Made by a program: the position numbers and the translations under genes. A stretch of DNA of 64,000 bases from Yponomeuta sedellus (lineage: Eukaryota; Arthropoda; Insecta; Lepidoptera; Yponomeutidae), in NCBI GenBank assembly GCA_934045075.1, contig OW203726.1, forward strand, positions 11,494,527 through 11,558,526, in the 5' to 3' direction. Position 1 is the first letter of the stretch. Each line of letters starts with the position of its first letter. The notes below the pieces were generated by a model, which was not told the origin of the DNA, did not search any database, and worked only from the letters and a program-made list of their open reading frames with translations. Below are positions 1 to 11,600 of this stretch, piece by piece.

Positions 1-183
1 AAGCCTTGACAAGAACACACGTGGAGCTAGTAACATTTATACGAGAAAACGCTGCTCTGGAGGTTTGTACCTATTGCACTTTTTTTTCCACTCGATCCTC
101 ACTGAACCTTCGATATAAAAGGAAACCAATTGAAATCATGTGCAACTGCATCCCAGATCTATTCTAGTAGTAAATGAGGTAAC

Positions 184-393
184 GAAGACGTAAAAGTGAA
201 AACCGATTGATAAGTGATTCTGGTCGCTTAAAGAACATTCAAGTGATTCCTTTTTCACTTTTACGTCTTCCACGATGTATTTACCACCAAAACAAGGCCT
301 ACACAAAACCACAACCAATTACTGTGGTTGCGGTTTTGTGTGGTTGTGTGTATGCCTTGTTTTCGTACACACAACTACAGAAAACCGCAACCA
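184..393. repeat. Nested inverted repeats upstream of transposase
   Basis: Two fold-back structures lie here. A perfect 19-bp inverted repeat pairs 184-202 with 252-270. Further on, a GGTTGCGGTTTTGTG-type motif at about 325-350 can pair with arms on both sides (about 287-317 and 367-393), giving alternative hairpins. They could be subterminal sequence of the transposon downstream or an unrelated MITE; no matching copy was seen beyond the transposase ORF. Confidence 0.55.
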
Positions 394-562
394 GATCTCT
401 GAGAAATCTGTGAATCTGTGGCATATATTTGACGATTCGCACACCTTCTGACAGAAAAACAAATCCCTCCCACAAATGACCCCCAATGCGTTATTTTGTT
501 AGGTATTTTTCGGAAACCAAAGTTGTTTTTCTTTTCCTTACATTTTCATATATCATTTTCAG

Positions 563-2350
563 GTCGTGTTTGACAACACCCGAAGAGTATGTTACCGATG
601 CTGGCAAAGAGCCGAAAATGCGACTAGAGGTCATGCAAACCCTCAACCCGAGCCGGAGCCGCAAGAACAAGCAGAACCGCAAGAACAACTACAACCGCAA
701 GAACAACTACAACCGCAATTAGAAGAAATGCTTCATATTCCTGAATATATGAGAGCACCTAATACCGCGACGCATTGTATCTTTCATGGCTGCGCTAATG
801 AAACCCGCCATCGAATTCCAAATGTTGTTAAAATCCACGTATTTTCTCAACATAAATTGTATATCCCCGACAGTGCCAGAGTATGTCACGATCACCTTAA
901 TGGGAATGATTGGGATGATTTGCCCCAACATTGCAACATTTCCCATGACTTTACGGCTGCCCACTTCAGGGATGTTTGTGACCTAATGCGAAATGCCTTA
1001 AACTCACCCAGATTACGTTTTAGCGACCGAGGCATGAATGAAGAAGAAATGCACTTTTGGACTGGACGTACTAATGATGAATTTAATGCCATCTTAGAGC
1101 AAAATCCATTATTAAGAAATAGAAGTGCAGATCCCAGAACCACTTTGGGCATTTTACTAACGAAACTACGCACAGGAGAACCCAACGCGAGACTTGCGAC
1201 GTTGTTTAACATGTCTCGGAGAAAACTCGAACGCCAGTTGGCCATCGCACGAGAGTGTCTTAGCACTGACTACGTTGTGCGACACTTGGGAGTGGATCAC
1301 ATGAATAGAGAAGATATATTGGAGAGAAACTTGAGGATTCCAAAAGCACTGTATGGAAATGAAGACAACAATAAAGCCATTATTATTTGCGATGGTACGT
1401 ATATTTATATATACAAGAGTTCAAACTTTTTGTTTCAGAGGCAATCCTACAGTTTACACAAGTTCCAAAACTTGTTGAAACCATTTTTAATCGTAACCAC
1501 TGACGGATACATTATAGATGTTAAAGGACCATACGCTGCAACAAAAACTGATGCGCAGATAATGAGCGACTTAATGACTGACGAGGAAAATCCCCTTCAT
1601 ATATTGCTTCAGCCGAATGACGTATTTATTTTGGACCGCGGGTTCAGGGATAGTCTGCAGCATATAGAAGCATGTGGCTACGAATTTCACGTCCCCCCGA
1701 CGAAGAACCGGGAAGAGTCGCAGCTCACGACTTCTCAAGCAAATGATTCCCGGCTGGTGACAATGTGCCGATGGGTAGTGGAAGTGGTTAACGGGCGCGT
1801 TTCAAAAGAGATTTCAAGGCTGTTGCGCCAAAAATATTTTAATAACACAATGCCTAATATGTTCGGGGGATTTTATGATTGCAGCAGCAATTACAAATCA
1901 CTTCCACAGGCCTATGTCGATAGCCAACACGCAGAAGCTTTTTTACAAAAAATTGTTGACAGAAGGCAAACCCCAAACGTGTTATATGATTATGTAGAAG
2001 CAAAAAGATTAAACAACAGAAGAGCCAATTTCCAGAGATTGGAAGCAAATGACATTCAAGACTTTCCACGATTGAGGGAACAGGACGTGATTTTGCTGTC
2101 ATTGGGGACATATCAGTTAAAACTGGCAAAATCATATTGCAGCGAGCACCTCAACAACGGCTTATATCTTATAGAAACTTATAGAGAAGCTGCTTTGGAG
2201 GATATCCATGAATATGGGATCCACGAAGATGCGTGGCTGTTGCGTGCACGCATACAGTCCCGACATGTACGATCAAAACAATATTTTTGCTATATATTAT
2301 TAGACAGAAATAGTAGAAAACATATTACAACATTATTGCACCATGTTTGA
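563..2350 (+). CDS. DDE transposase with THAP-like zinc finger (PIF/Harbinger, IS5/ISL2EU-like)
   Basis: This is a probable DNA-transposon transposase that would bind transposon ends and cut and join DNA in the nucleus. The frame is open for about 595 codons. Numbering from the GTG at 566, a THAP-like C2CH finger is C71-x4-C76-x30-C107-x2-H110. A Glu/Gln/Pro-rich linker precedes it and a helix-turn-helix-like segment follows at about residues 190-235. The catalytic triad of the DDE_Tnp_4 family can be read as D276 (in ICDGTY), D357 (in LDRGF) and E406 (in VEVVNGR). No ATG opens the frame: a good splice acceptor ends at 562, so a 5' exon is probably missing or unrecognised. A possible AATAAA lies at 2524. 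No terminal inverted repeats were found, so it may be mobile, a relic or domesticated. Confidence 0.75.
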   Translation, partial: VVFDNTRRVCYRCWQRAENATRGHANPQPEPEPQEQAEPQEQLQPQEQLQPQLEEMLHIPEYMRAPNTATHCIFHGCANETRHRIPNVVKIHVFSQHKLYIPDSARVCHDHLNGNDWDDLPQHCNISHDFTAAHFRDVCDLMRNALNSPRLRFSDRGMNEEEMHFWTGRTNDEFNAILEQNPLLRNRSADPRTTLGILLTKLRTGEPNARLATLFNMSRRKLERQLAIARECLSTDYVVRHLGVDHMNREDILERNLRIPKALYGNEDNNKAIIICDGTYIYIYKSSNFLFQRQSYSLHKFQNLLKPFLIVTTDGYIIDVKGPYAATKTDAQIMSDLMTDEENPLHILLQPNDVFILDRGFRDSLQHIEACGYEFHVPPTKNREESQLTTSQANDSRLVTMCRWVVEVVNGRVSKEISRLLRQKYFNNTMPNMFGGFYDCSSNYKSLPQAYVDSQHAEAFLQKIVDRRQTPNVLYDYVEAKRLNNRRANFQRLEANDIQDFPRLREQDVILLSLGTYQLKLAKSYCSEHLNNGLYLIETYREAALEDIHEYGIHEDAWLLRARIQSRHVRSKQYFCYILLDRNSRKHITTLLHHV

Positions 2351-2765
2351 CAGGACGCCGCACGATAGGTTCCTGTGCGCTATATTATATCTATTGTGTG
2401 GTATTTAGGATATGCTAGACATGAAGGCTTTACTGAACCAGCACTATTTTTAAATAACATTATCATGGATGAAACACATTAAACGATAAAAACTTACTCT
2501 GAACTTGTTTTATTTACTTCGATAATAAACAAACAATGATAATATAATAAATCAATGCTGATCATTTGTAATTAAAAATCGATATACAATGTCGAAAAAA
2601 TATCAAAAAGAATTAAAACAACAGAAAAAAAATTAAATAAAAAAAAACTTTTAACGTATGATTACTCAAAATTGGACAGAAAATCGGGACTAGCGCTTCG
2701 ATTATTCTTATTCTACAAAAAAATACCTTTCCAACGACGTATTACTCATTCCGATTGGTGCCAGG
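2351..2765. other. AT-rich 3' flank, no gene seen
   Basis: The sequence is AT-rich with long A runs. AATAAA at 2524-2529 could end the transposase transcript. No other coding or RNA signal was seen. Confidence 0.6.
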
Positions 2766-2965
2766 NNNNNNNNNNNNNNNNNNNNNNNNNNNNNNNNNNN
2801 NNNNNNNNNNNNNNNNNNNNNNNNNNNNNNNNNNNNNNNNNNNNNNNNNNNNNNNNNNNNNNNNNNNNNNNNNNNNNNNNNNNNNNNNNNNNNNNNNNNN
2901 NNNNNNNNNNNNNNNNNNNNNNNNNNNNNNNNNNNNNNNNNNNNNNNNNNNNNNNNNNNNNNNNN
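2766..2965. other. Assembly gap (200 Ns)
   Basis: Exactly 200 unknown bases, a round number typical of a placeholder gap, so the true length is unknown. Anything linking the transposase region to the Penelope region may be hidden here. Confidence 0.98.
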
Positions 2966-3124
2966 AATAACACCTTTTTTGAAAAAAAAAAACAAATTTA
3001 GAAAAAAAAACAACAGTTTTCAATTTTCCGGTATACAATAAAGAATATTCTTATCTTATCATAACAGTGCCATGTATTTTTTCAAAGTTTTGAAAAAAAA
3101 AAGCAAATTGTTTTTTTTTCTATT

Positions 3125-3215
3125 TGCATCTCTACTTAGGATCGAACTTGGGGCTCTCGCTTGCCAGTCCATGGTTTTACCCACTGAGCTACCACCGCTT
3201 CGCTTGACTAATCGT
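3125..3215 (-). repeat. tRNA-like SINE head
   Basis: On the minus strand the sequence reads as a tRNA-like pol III promoter, with an A-box-like TAGCTCAGTGGG followed by a B-box-like AGTTCGATCC. The same family recurs at 13350-13600. It is a short fragment of a tRNA-derived SINE, not a functional tRNA. Confidence 0.65.
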
Positions 3216-3294
3216 GTATCCTTACGCATAAGCAATTGGAATTTGATTATTCGTCAAATAACATATTTTAAACTTTCGCGACTTGTACACATAA

Positions 3295-3628
3295 TTAGAA
3301 TATTTTCGGGGCTTAATCGCGTAGTAATTTATTGCTATTTTACCTCGACGTTTCGACGACGTTACAGTCATCGTGGTCACGAGAAGACTGATGGCTGGCA
3401 CCCGTTCGCATCTTCGGCTGATGAGGTTTCAGACTACCCTCAATCAGCTATCACAAAGCACTATTAGGGTTGCGACACACTACACTGACAATGTCGGACG
3501 ATAAGCCACGCGACTTTTTTCCACTCGAACACATCTTGATGACCGGATCCCACGTTTGCGACAGTTTGAAACCACATTCCCGATTAAAATTTTTGTGTTT
3601 CTTAATTTCAACCGCTTCACGCACTCTG
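3295..3628. repeat. Penelope terminal repeat, native 3' end
   Basis: Holds the 3' UTR and the end of the GIY-YIG region of the minus-strand element. It matches 4722-5052 in inverted orientation with only scattered differences. Confidence 0.85.
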
Positions 3629-4716
3629 CTATAATAATGGCGATTGTTCGAAAGTACCGATGGTTTGTGTAATTCTATCCAGTGGTTTGATCTTGATTCA
3701 AGCAGATGTTCCGCTATCGCTGACTTTTCCACCTAGCGGTTTTTGACAGCTGCGATATGTTCCTTGACTCTTTCAGCAATGGTTCGCTTAGTTTGTCCGA
3801 TATAATAACTACCGCAACTGTAATCGACTTTGTACACACCTGGTGTTTGATAAGGGTATGGTGTCCTTGACTGTTCCTACCTGCGCTGCTATCTTGAGCA
3901 GTGGAGTGAAAACTGTCTTGATTGCATACTTCTTTAGCAAAGGACCGAATTTGTCCGTCACTCCCCTAATGTACGGCAAGTATGCTCGCTCCCTCGGAAC
4001 GTCAACCCTCTTTAACCTAGTTGTACGCCTCTGATACATGCCCTTCACCCCATAGCCATTCTTCTTAAGTACCCCTTGTACAGGTGACAGTTCTTCATGT
4101 ATAAATTCCGGTCACACAATGCATAGGCTCTGTCCACCAATGAAGATACTACGGATGCTAAATGCTTAGGGTGGTGGTGCGACGTAGCATGTAGGTACTT
4201 GTCAGTGTGTGTAGGTTTTCTGTAAACACAGTAAGTTAGGGATCCATCCGATCTCGCCATAACTTTAACATCCAGAAATGGTAAGGCGCAATCACTTTGG
4301 AGTTCAAAAGTAAACCTTATTTTGTGGTGTACCTAATGAATGAGTTTAAGTGATTCAAGAACTGTTCAACTTCCGGTTTGTTACCTTTCATAATGCAAAA
4401 TCATCATTCAAAAGCATTCAAAAGCATCGTCCACATATCGTTTCCATAATTTTAAACCGGATGGAAATTGTATCAGCGACTCGATGTGCTCCATCCAGAT
4501 GTGCCATCACGGGTCCTACAGGACTCCCCATAGCAACGCCATCTATCTGTAGGTAATGCTGCCCTCTATGCAGAAAATAACTGCCTTCCAAACAGTTGCG
4601 TAATAAGGTTATGTGCCCCTCTGGTATGTTCTTTTCATTAAATTTTTGTCGAATTAGGTCTACACATTCTTTTAGTGGAACATTGGTGAAAAGTGATACG
4701 ATCGCCATTATTATAG
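3451..4716 (-). pseudogene. Penelope RT + GIY-YIG ORF (broken)
   Basis: Reading 5' to 3' on the minus strand, the ORF begins inside the RT fingers/palm (SLFTNVPLKE, then a VAMGSPVGPVMA block at about 4525). It shifts frame near 4500, after which the catalytic RYVDDAF motif is legible at about 4430. The RT thumb and connector with [12 protein letters not shown] follow, then a GIY-YIG nuclease domain recognisable by SYYIGQTKRT near 3805 and a REAVEIKKHKNF-like block. At least two or three frameshifts or stops interrupt it and the N-terminal RT is missing. In intact elements the RT and endonuclease together drive target-primed insertion; this copy should be dead. Confidence 0.8.
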
Positions 4717-4721
4717 ACGAA

Positions 4722-5052
4722 TCGTGCGTAAAGCGGTTGAAATTAAGAAACACAAAAATTTTAATCGGGAATGTGGTTTCAAACTGTCGCAAACGTGGGA
4801 TCCGGTCATCAAGATGTGTTTGAGTGGAAAATGTCGCATGGCTTATCGTCCGACATTGTCAGTGTAGTGTGTCGCAACCCTAATAGTGCTTTGTGATAGC
4901 TGATTGAGGGTAGTCTGAAACCTCATCAGCCGAAGATGCGAACGGGTGCCAGCCATCAGTCTTCTCGTGACCACGATGACTTTAACGTCGTCGAAACGTC
5001 GAGGTAAAATAGCAATAAATTACTACGCGATTAAGCCCCGAAAATATTCTAA
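4722..5052. repeat. Penelope terminal repeat, inverted copy at the 5' end
   Basis: A copy of the element's own 3' end in opposite orientation, fused to truncated RT. Both sides share the 16-mer ctataataatggcgat at the fusion (3629-3644, and reverse-complemented at 4701-4716). Confidence 0.85.
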
Positions 5053-5067
5053 CTATTCGTCAAATAT

Positions 5068-5225
5068 TAGACACTGAATGGGAAACTGCGATCCCCAACC
5101 CGCATGCCCAGCGTGGGGATTATGGCCATTACCCCCAATGATGGCACAACCTTGCGCTATGGCGCTCATTAGGGAAGGGCTATGTCCAGCAGTGGACTTA
5201 TATAGCCTGAAGAAAAAGAAAAATG
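5068..5225 (+). repeat. LINE 3'-end fragment
   Basis: A block ending in an A-rich tail after CAGCAGTGGACTTATA. A related block occurs in reverse at 24214-24345. It looks like the 3' untranslated tail of a non-LTR retrotransposon, with no coding part present. Confidence 0.55.
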
Positions 5226-5299
5226 GGAATCCAGTCCATGTATCCATGTCCAGAAATCTCGGGCGATCGGATACTTAACTTTAATTACAATAAGGTTTT

Positions 5300-5500
5300 T
5301 TTTAGGTGGCTTTGTTTGTCCCCACTGCTGGAGCACGGGTCTCTTCCTGCATCGCAGGGAGGTTAAGCCATAATTTACCACGGGGGCTAAGTCCGGGTTG
5401 GTAGACGATTGCTGCCCATAAGGCGTTTGCCATGGCTTATTGGCTTGCCATTACATGACAGCCGGCACGTGCCTTGCGAAGCACGAAGCACACGGTTACT
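5300..5500 (-). repeat. 5S-like SINE, degenerate fragment
   Basis: Matches the body of the SINE that is full length at 59003-59370. It includes the CCCCACTGCTGG, CACGGGTCTCTTCCTGC and GTGCCTTGCGAAGCAC blocks, but with deletions and without the 5S-like head. Confidence 0.75.
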
Positions 5501-5679
5501 TAGATTTAAGAAAATGTATTTTATTCGATTTAAGAAAGTTACTTAAGAGAAAATGTGTCATGAAGCGAAACGAAACAAAGTAACGGGGGAAACGACTTTT
5601 TTTTAATAAATATTATTATAATATAACTACTTGAATATGAATACATGATTATTTGCCCACAGAAAACGGGAAATCGCCC

Positions 5680-8600
5680 ATGGACACGAAAGAAGACGTG
5701 GAAGCAGTGGAGGAGGTGAATCACAATGTGACGGCAGAGATTATCGACGACAATCAAGAGAGCAAAGAAGACCAAGTCAAGGAGGAGAAGCAAGATGAAG
5801 AAAACGGTCGCAAGTCGCGATCAGCCTCCCCAGCCAAGTGAGTTAAGCTTTTGTCTAGTTAATTTCATTCCACAGCAAACTAATTTCACACTATCACATC
5901 ACACTAATATTATTAAGGCGAAAGTTTGTGAGTGTGTATGTTTGTTATTTCGTCACGTTTGAACGGCTGGAGCGGTTTTAATATAATTTGGTACCTATGG
6001 AGTTAGCTGACACCCTGGATAAAAGGAAAGAGGTAACCTTATTTATTATTTAAACAGTCTGCAGAGTGTCTTAGGGTATTGTGTTTAATAATAAACTATA
6101 CCTACGGTCTTAAGGTTGTCTGAAGGAGGACACTTTTAGTGATAAGGCCGCCGTCTGAACTCTTAGGTTAAGAAATATCTGTGTAATTTCCTTTTTTATG
6201 TACCTACAATAAAGTGTTCTCTATCTATCTATCTTATTTAAAAATAATGACTCCCGAAAACACTCGAAAAACGCTGTTTTAAATTGTCTGGTCAGGAGAT
6301 TTTGCAAGAAAAAGATAACACTCTGATGAGTACTTTAGAGGAATCGTATTCCATGAACTATGCCAATAGTTGTTAATGATATTAGCGTTACCACTACTAC
6401 TACTAAATAATCGTATTTCAATGTTATTCAAATGATAACAATAATGGTATAGCCCCTGCAAATAAATAGGCAGTTCGAGTATTCAAAAGATGGACTGATA
6501 TTAGCAAGCATGGTAATGACTGTTCTGTCACAATTTTTTCTACTTAACTTTCGTATTTTAATGTTTTTCAAAGGTTTCATGCGAATAAATAGGCATCTCA
6601 CGCGGTTCCAATTTGGGCAGTTTATTTATCCAATTCACCATCACCACATATTTGTCTAAAATTCGCCGCAGTGGATTTGCTTTATAAACAGTCGCGTTTG
6701 TTCAATTTGTTCAGGTCAACGGTCGGCGATAAGGAACGCGAAGAGAAGCCAGCGGATAAGGCGCGCCGCTCGTCGACTGAACGGCGATCGTCCTCCGCCT
6801 CGTCACGTAAGTTTTGTGGACACATTGCGCAATATCACTTCATTGGGATGTGGTTTACTGATGTAAGTTCCTGAAATCTAAGTCGCAGGAACCTAAATTA
6901 TGTCTTGGATTTGATGTAATCTTCGATTTTATTAGTTTTCTTACTTGAAACTAAAGTTACTTTGAAACGGCTATTATATTCTTCAGCCTTGATCTCGGTT
7001 GTTACAGGCGGAAGCGCCAAGAAGAAGGCCGGCAAAAGGGAGAAGCGCCACTACCGCTCCAACCGGGATTCGTCCACCAGCGTCAGTCCAAGGAGGCGCA
7101 GCTCGCGGAGAGACAGGTTAGTAAACAAATCTGGATTCTAGCCCGCGTTTTGTTCAACGTGCTGACCTTGCCTTAACTACGACAACGACATCGTCTTTTA
7201 ACTCCCAGTAAAACGTTCTTTAGTGCAAGTTCTCCATTTTAATACTTTTAATAATAACCTTTTTAATACAGTTGCTCAAAAAGTGGCGTATTGCAGGGAC
7301 GTATAGCGTTCGGGTTGTGGGCTATTACATACTCGTGCTTTTTTTTACCTTTCCCGAACTCGTGCGTTTTTTTCCCGACTGTCTAAATAATGTCTATTAA
7401 AAAGAAAAACCAACCATGAAGTTTTTACTAAAAAAAATCATAGAAGTTTTTATGATTCATGCAAATACGTATATTTCTAAAAAGGAGCTACTAATTTGTT
7501 TCAATATCAGATTTAATTGAATGAGTTAGGTTTCATTTCATTTCATCTCATTAAATTTCATTTTCATTTCATATCAATAAAAAAATTCTACTGAAGACTT
7601 GGCTGTATGGGCATAGTTCCCTTTGCCTACTAGAATGGGTGAAGAAAAAAAATCTCTGCTTATATTTTTTTTACGGTTGGCGCCATTTTCCAAATAATTT
7701 TTCTTTATTAAATTGGTTATTTTTTTCGCAACTGTATTAAAAATAGTCGTTCAGTACACGTGCGGAACCGTCATTGCAACTTGTTCCGACTGTCAACCCT
7801 CGCCTTCGGCTGCGCCTCGCCTCGGGTAGACATTTGTCGGAACTCTTTGCAATGACAGCCTTTCCGCACTTGTAATGAAATATTAAATTATATTTTAATT
7901 GACCAAAACTTTGTAAAAAGTATGGTATTAAACACAAAAAATATTTTTCGTGCTCCATAAAGAGATCAGTTATTTGTATAGATTTTAATGCTACTAATAT
8001 TTCATTCAGACTCTTTCTTGTCTTAAAAAATGGACGGGGTAGGTGGCGCGTCGCCAACGATCACATCTACTCCATTCGTTCAAACATAATTGGAAAAGTT
8101 GGACTGTAACAATCTTATTTATAAAAACACTTGATAAATGCAGATTAAAAGAGTCTGCGGTACAAATTTACAAGGAAAGACTTAACCATAGATTAAATGA
8201 ATTGCCTCTGAGTAGTTCTTTAGAGGAGTCGTGTTTTTATACATTTTATACGTGTTTTATTGTGACGCAGGAGCAAGTCTCGCCAACGCAGCAGCCGCCG
8301 CCGTTCGGTGGACCGCCGCGAGAGGGAAAGAGAAAGGGAGCGCGAGCGCGAAAAGGACCGCGAGCGCGAGAGGCGACGCCGGGAAAGGGAACGGCGGGAC
8401 CGGTAAGGAAAAATTGTGATGTCAAAACAAATCAATTAATAAAAATTCCGTAAGAAACTTGCTTAACGTGCCTTGCGAAGCACGGAACCGCTCGAAAAAA
8501 TGCCACTGGCGTTAGCCTCGATTACTAATACTAAATTAAGTCCGGATTACCTGTGAATACTTTTTATAACCATTGATTTTTGTCATATCAATTTGGTAAA

Positions 8601-11600
8601 TGCCCGAGTGGTTTTCCAATAAACGATAAAATAAATATTCTGTGAGAGAATTATAGTACCTATTAACATTGACTGTTACACGGTCAGTTAGGCGTATGAC
8701 AAGTGTGGTTTTAGAACCAGTGAGGCGCGTTAGTTACGGTGAGAACGTAATTTCACGAGTATCTATTGGTTTAAAACTGGAGATGAAAATTTAAAAATTG
8801 CTGGCCCAAGAAATAGTACTCACTCTCAGAATCCGACAAGATATTTTACAGAGAGTGCATCTCGATAATGAAAACACTTTCTGATGTCAAATATGTATCA
8901 CTTACGTAGTACAAGTGTGCATACCGACCTTTCCACGTCACGTCGTGTGTTTAGCGTATTTAGGATCACTGTGCTTCTGTCTTTACTGTCGTAGCATATC
9001 AATGGCAGACGCGACACGCCATCGCGACTGACGGCGTTTGCCCCACTTCATTAAGTTTTACTATCTTAGATTATCATATCATAGATATTTGTGAAATGAT
9101 TGTAGCAATAACACTCGCTAAAACATTGTAAGGAAACCTGATTGTCTAAGGTATTCAAAAACATAGATTGCCAATCCGCGGTGGGCAAGCGTGGGAAATA
9201 AGCTCTCTCTTTCTGAGAGAAGACCTGTGCGTTGCAGTGGGGCGTATGCAAGGTACATTAACAAAAAAAAACTATCATAGACACTCGTCCCACTGCCAGG
9301 TGAGGCTGAGGCGCTTTGCTGTATTTACGAGCAGTGCAATAATTCTTCTGCTTCCCTAGGCTAGTCTATAGAATTTAAAAACCTATTTAGAGGCCAAAAA
9401 TTTGTTCCAATTTGTTAGTGCATTAAAATAAAAATAGTATAGTCTATAGAAGTTAGAATTTGTTCTGTGACAAATCTGTCTCTATCAATATTACTGTTGA
9501 TTATATAAATTTTCTTGCAAATCACTTTTGGGTGCTTCTTTTGATTTTGCACTATAGTTGTTGAGCTATCATTATTGATAGTCCGAGAAGAGAATTTTTC
9601 CTTTCGGGTACGCAATTTTGTTTTCTATGAATGAATGACTATAAAATAACCTTGCCGCTTTCATACGAGAATGGCCCGCACGTATGTAGTTCTTTATAAA
9701 TACGTAAGGGTCGCTTTCAAAGTTTTCATGTTAGAATAGCAATGGGGAACTTGTGTGAAATTTAGAATTTAGGAGGCACTTTGTTTTTATACCATACCTA
9801 CATGGCGCTCTCTCACCGAAAAAAATTCTATGTCTAAAATGGCAAAGCATGTAGGACACAACATATAATGTACCATCTTTCAATATGACAAATAAAAATC
9901 TTTTATCTTTATACCATAGAAAACATAGAAATGCTGAAAAAATAAAACATAAAAAATATGTTTCGGATTTTTACAGGTGTAAAAAATGCGAAGTACCTAT
10001 ATAAGAATGAGTTTTGTAAATATTTTCTAAAGATTTTCCAACTTTTTTTTTAAAGAACTTTTCTTACATATTGTGTTAGGCCTTAGACACATTAGAACAT
10101 TAATTTAAGTTAAATTTAAGGCGTTACCTTCAAGTTATGATGTCATAGTTAGAGCCCGATTTGTCTCGCACGTTTTTGTACCACATTACTAGAATGACTT
10201 CTATAGATTATGCCAAAAAAATTATTAGACGTAGAAAAAAAAATACTATTAATTGTGCAAGTTCTCCATTGGTTCTTCAAACTGATTTATTGTTGAAGGT
10301 CGCGTGAACGTCGGCGATCGCTGGAGAGACGTAAGCGCTCGGCCTCTCGTTCTCGACGACGTTCAAGGGACAGGTAACTTCAAATCAATATTCATTCAGT
10401 TGACTCCACCATACTATACAACCATTGTCACGCAACTCATGTTAGCTTCAGCTTAGATTTTTTATGAAACCAGATTTAACCAGATTGCCACAAGACTGTT
10501 GTGGCAATCTGTTTATTTATGAAAACACGAACCCTTAATACTCTCTTCAACCTTTGTATCACGTAACTTTCCGGTCATCGTCTTCAGCATTTAGACTGTC
10601 AAAATATCGCAACTTCGGTGGTACAAGGGCGCAACTTACAAAAAATTGTTAAAAAAAATAACACATGTAAAGTACAATAACCATATTCACATATGGGTCG
10701 TATTTCATGCAAATAATAATCACTTTGAAGCGATACAAAGCCGAACAATAGGACATTGAAAGAAAAAAAAACTTAAAAATAGCTCTCCTGTAAAACTACA
10801 AAACTACAACAAAGATACGCAGTTGTGCCCTTGTACCACCGAAGATGTATTTACAGAATATTTAAACTGCATTTGAGCACTGTTTTCGAGGAGTCGTATT
10901 TTTATAAATATTACCGTAAATAATTTGCAGATCTATTATCAATTGGTGCTATATAAAATGTGTGCTCAGTTCAATGAATTTAGTGGCTTTGTCTATCCCT
11001 TCGGGATTATTATCTAACTAACACTGAAGTAAAACTACTACATTGCATTTTATAAATGGCTTGTGTATAGTCATAGGACCTTTTGATGATGCGGATCATG
11101 CAAATAGGTTTGTTGCTTGGCTGTGAAACCGCCAAACATTTTACATTGATGTGGTTGTGTATTAAATTTCATTATGATATGACCCATTTTCTATCCTGAA
11201 ACTTGCTTAGGCCTTGAAATATCTATTGTAATCGACCAGAAAAACGGATTTTTTTTCTATCATATTCTACAAAGGTCAGAATAGAATATGGCAATATAGG
11301 CAAGCTTTACCCACCGCTTCACTCTCAGTAGTTTGTGCAATCTACAGTTCAGGAGTCCCTCTTATGCCTTCTTTTTTCTCGCTATGGGTTGAATTCATAA
11401 TGTTTTTCATTACTAAATTTTACATTTACAATTTTGAGTGATAATGATCGCTTTGTTCGAGATAACTTCATTGGCTTCGAAGTGTCATGAACGATGATAA
11501 GAAAACTGCACTGTCCTACCTATTGTTATGTTTTTGAGGCAACCACTTCGGTAGTTTGGCGTGGCTTTTTACTGAACTCTACCTACACCGTCTAAGCTAG

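Larger units (their letters stand above)
3261..5053 (-). mobile_element. Penelope-like retroelement, 5'-truncated, with target-site duplication
   Basis: This is a complete insertion unit on the minus strand. It is flanked by a 13-bp direct repeat, tattcgtcaaata, at 3248-3260 and 5054-5066, which fits a target-site duplication of the size Penelope elements make. It contains a reverse transcriptase part and a C-terminal GIY-YIG endonuclease part. The two ends form an inverted repeat of about 335 bp (3295-3628 with 4722-5052). The element is 5'-truncated and frameshifted, so it is not autonomous. Confidence 0.85.

Noticed and set aside
1395..1439. Possible short intron inside the transposase (GTATAT...TTTCAG)
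   Set aside because: The stretch reads in frame as conserved transposase sequence between DGT and the QRQSYSLHK block.
2672..3038. ORFs spanning the run of Ns
   Set aside because: Composed mostly of unknown residues across the gap.
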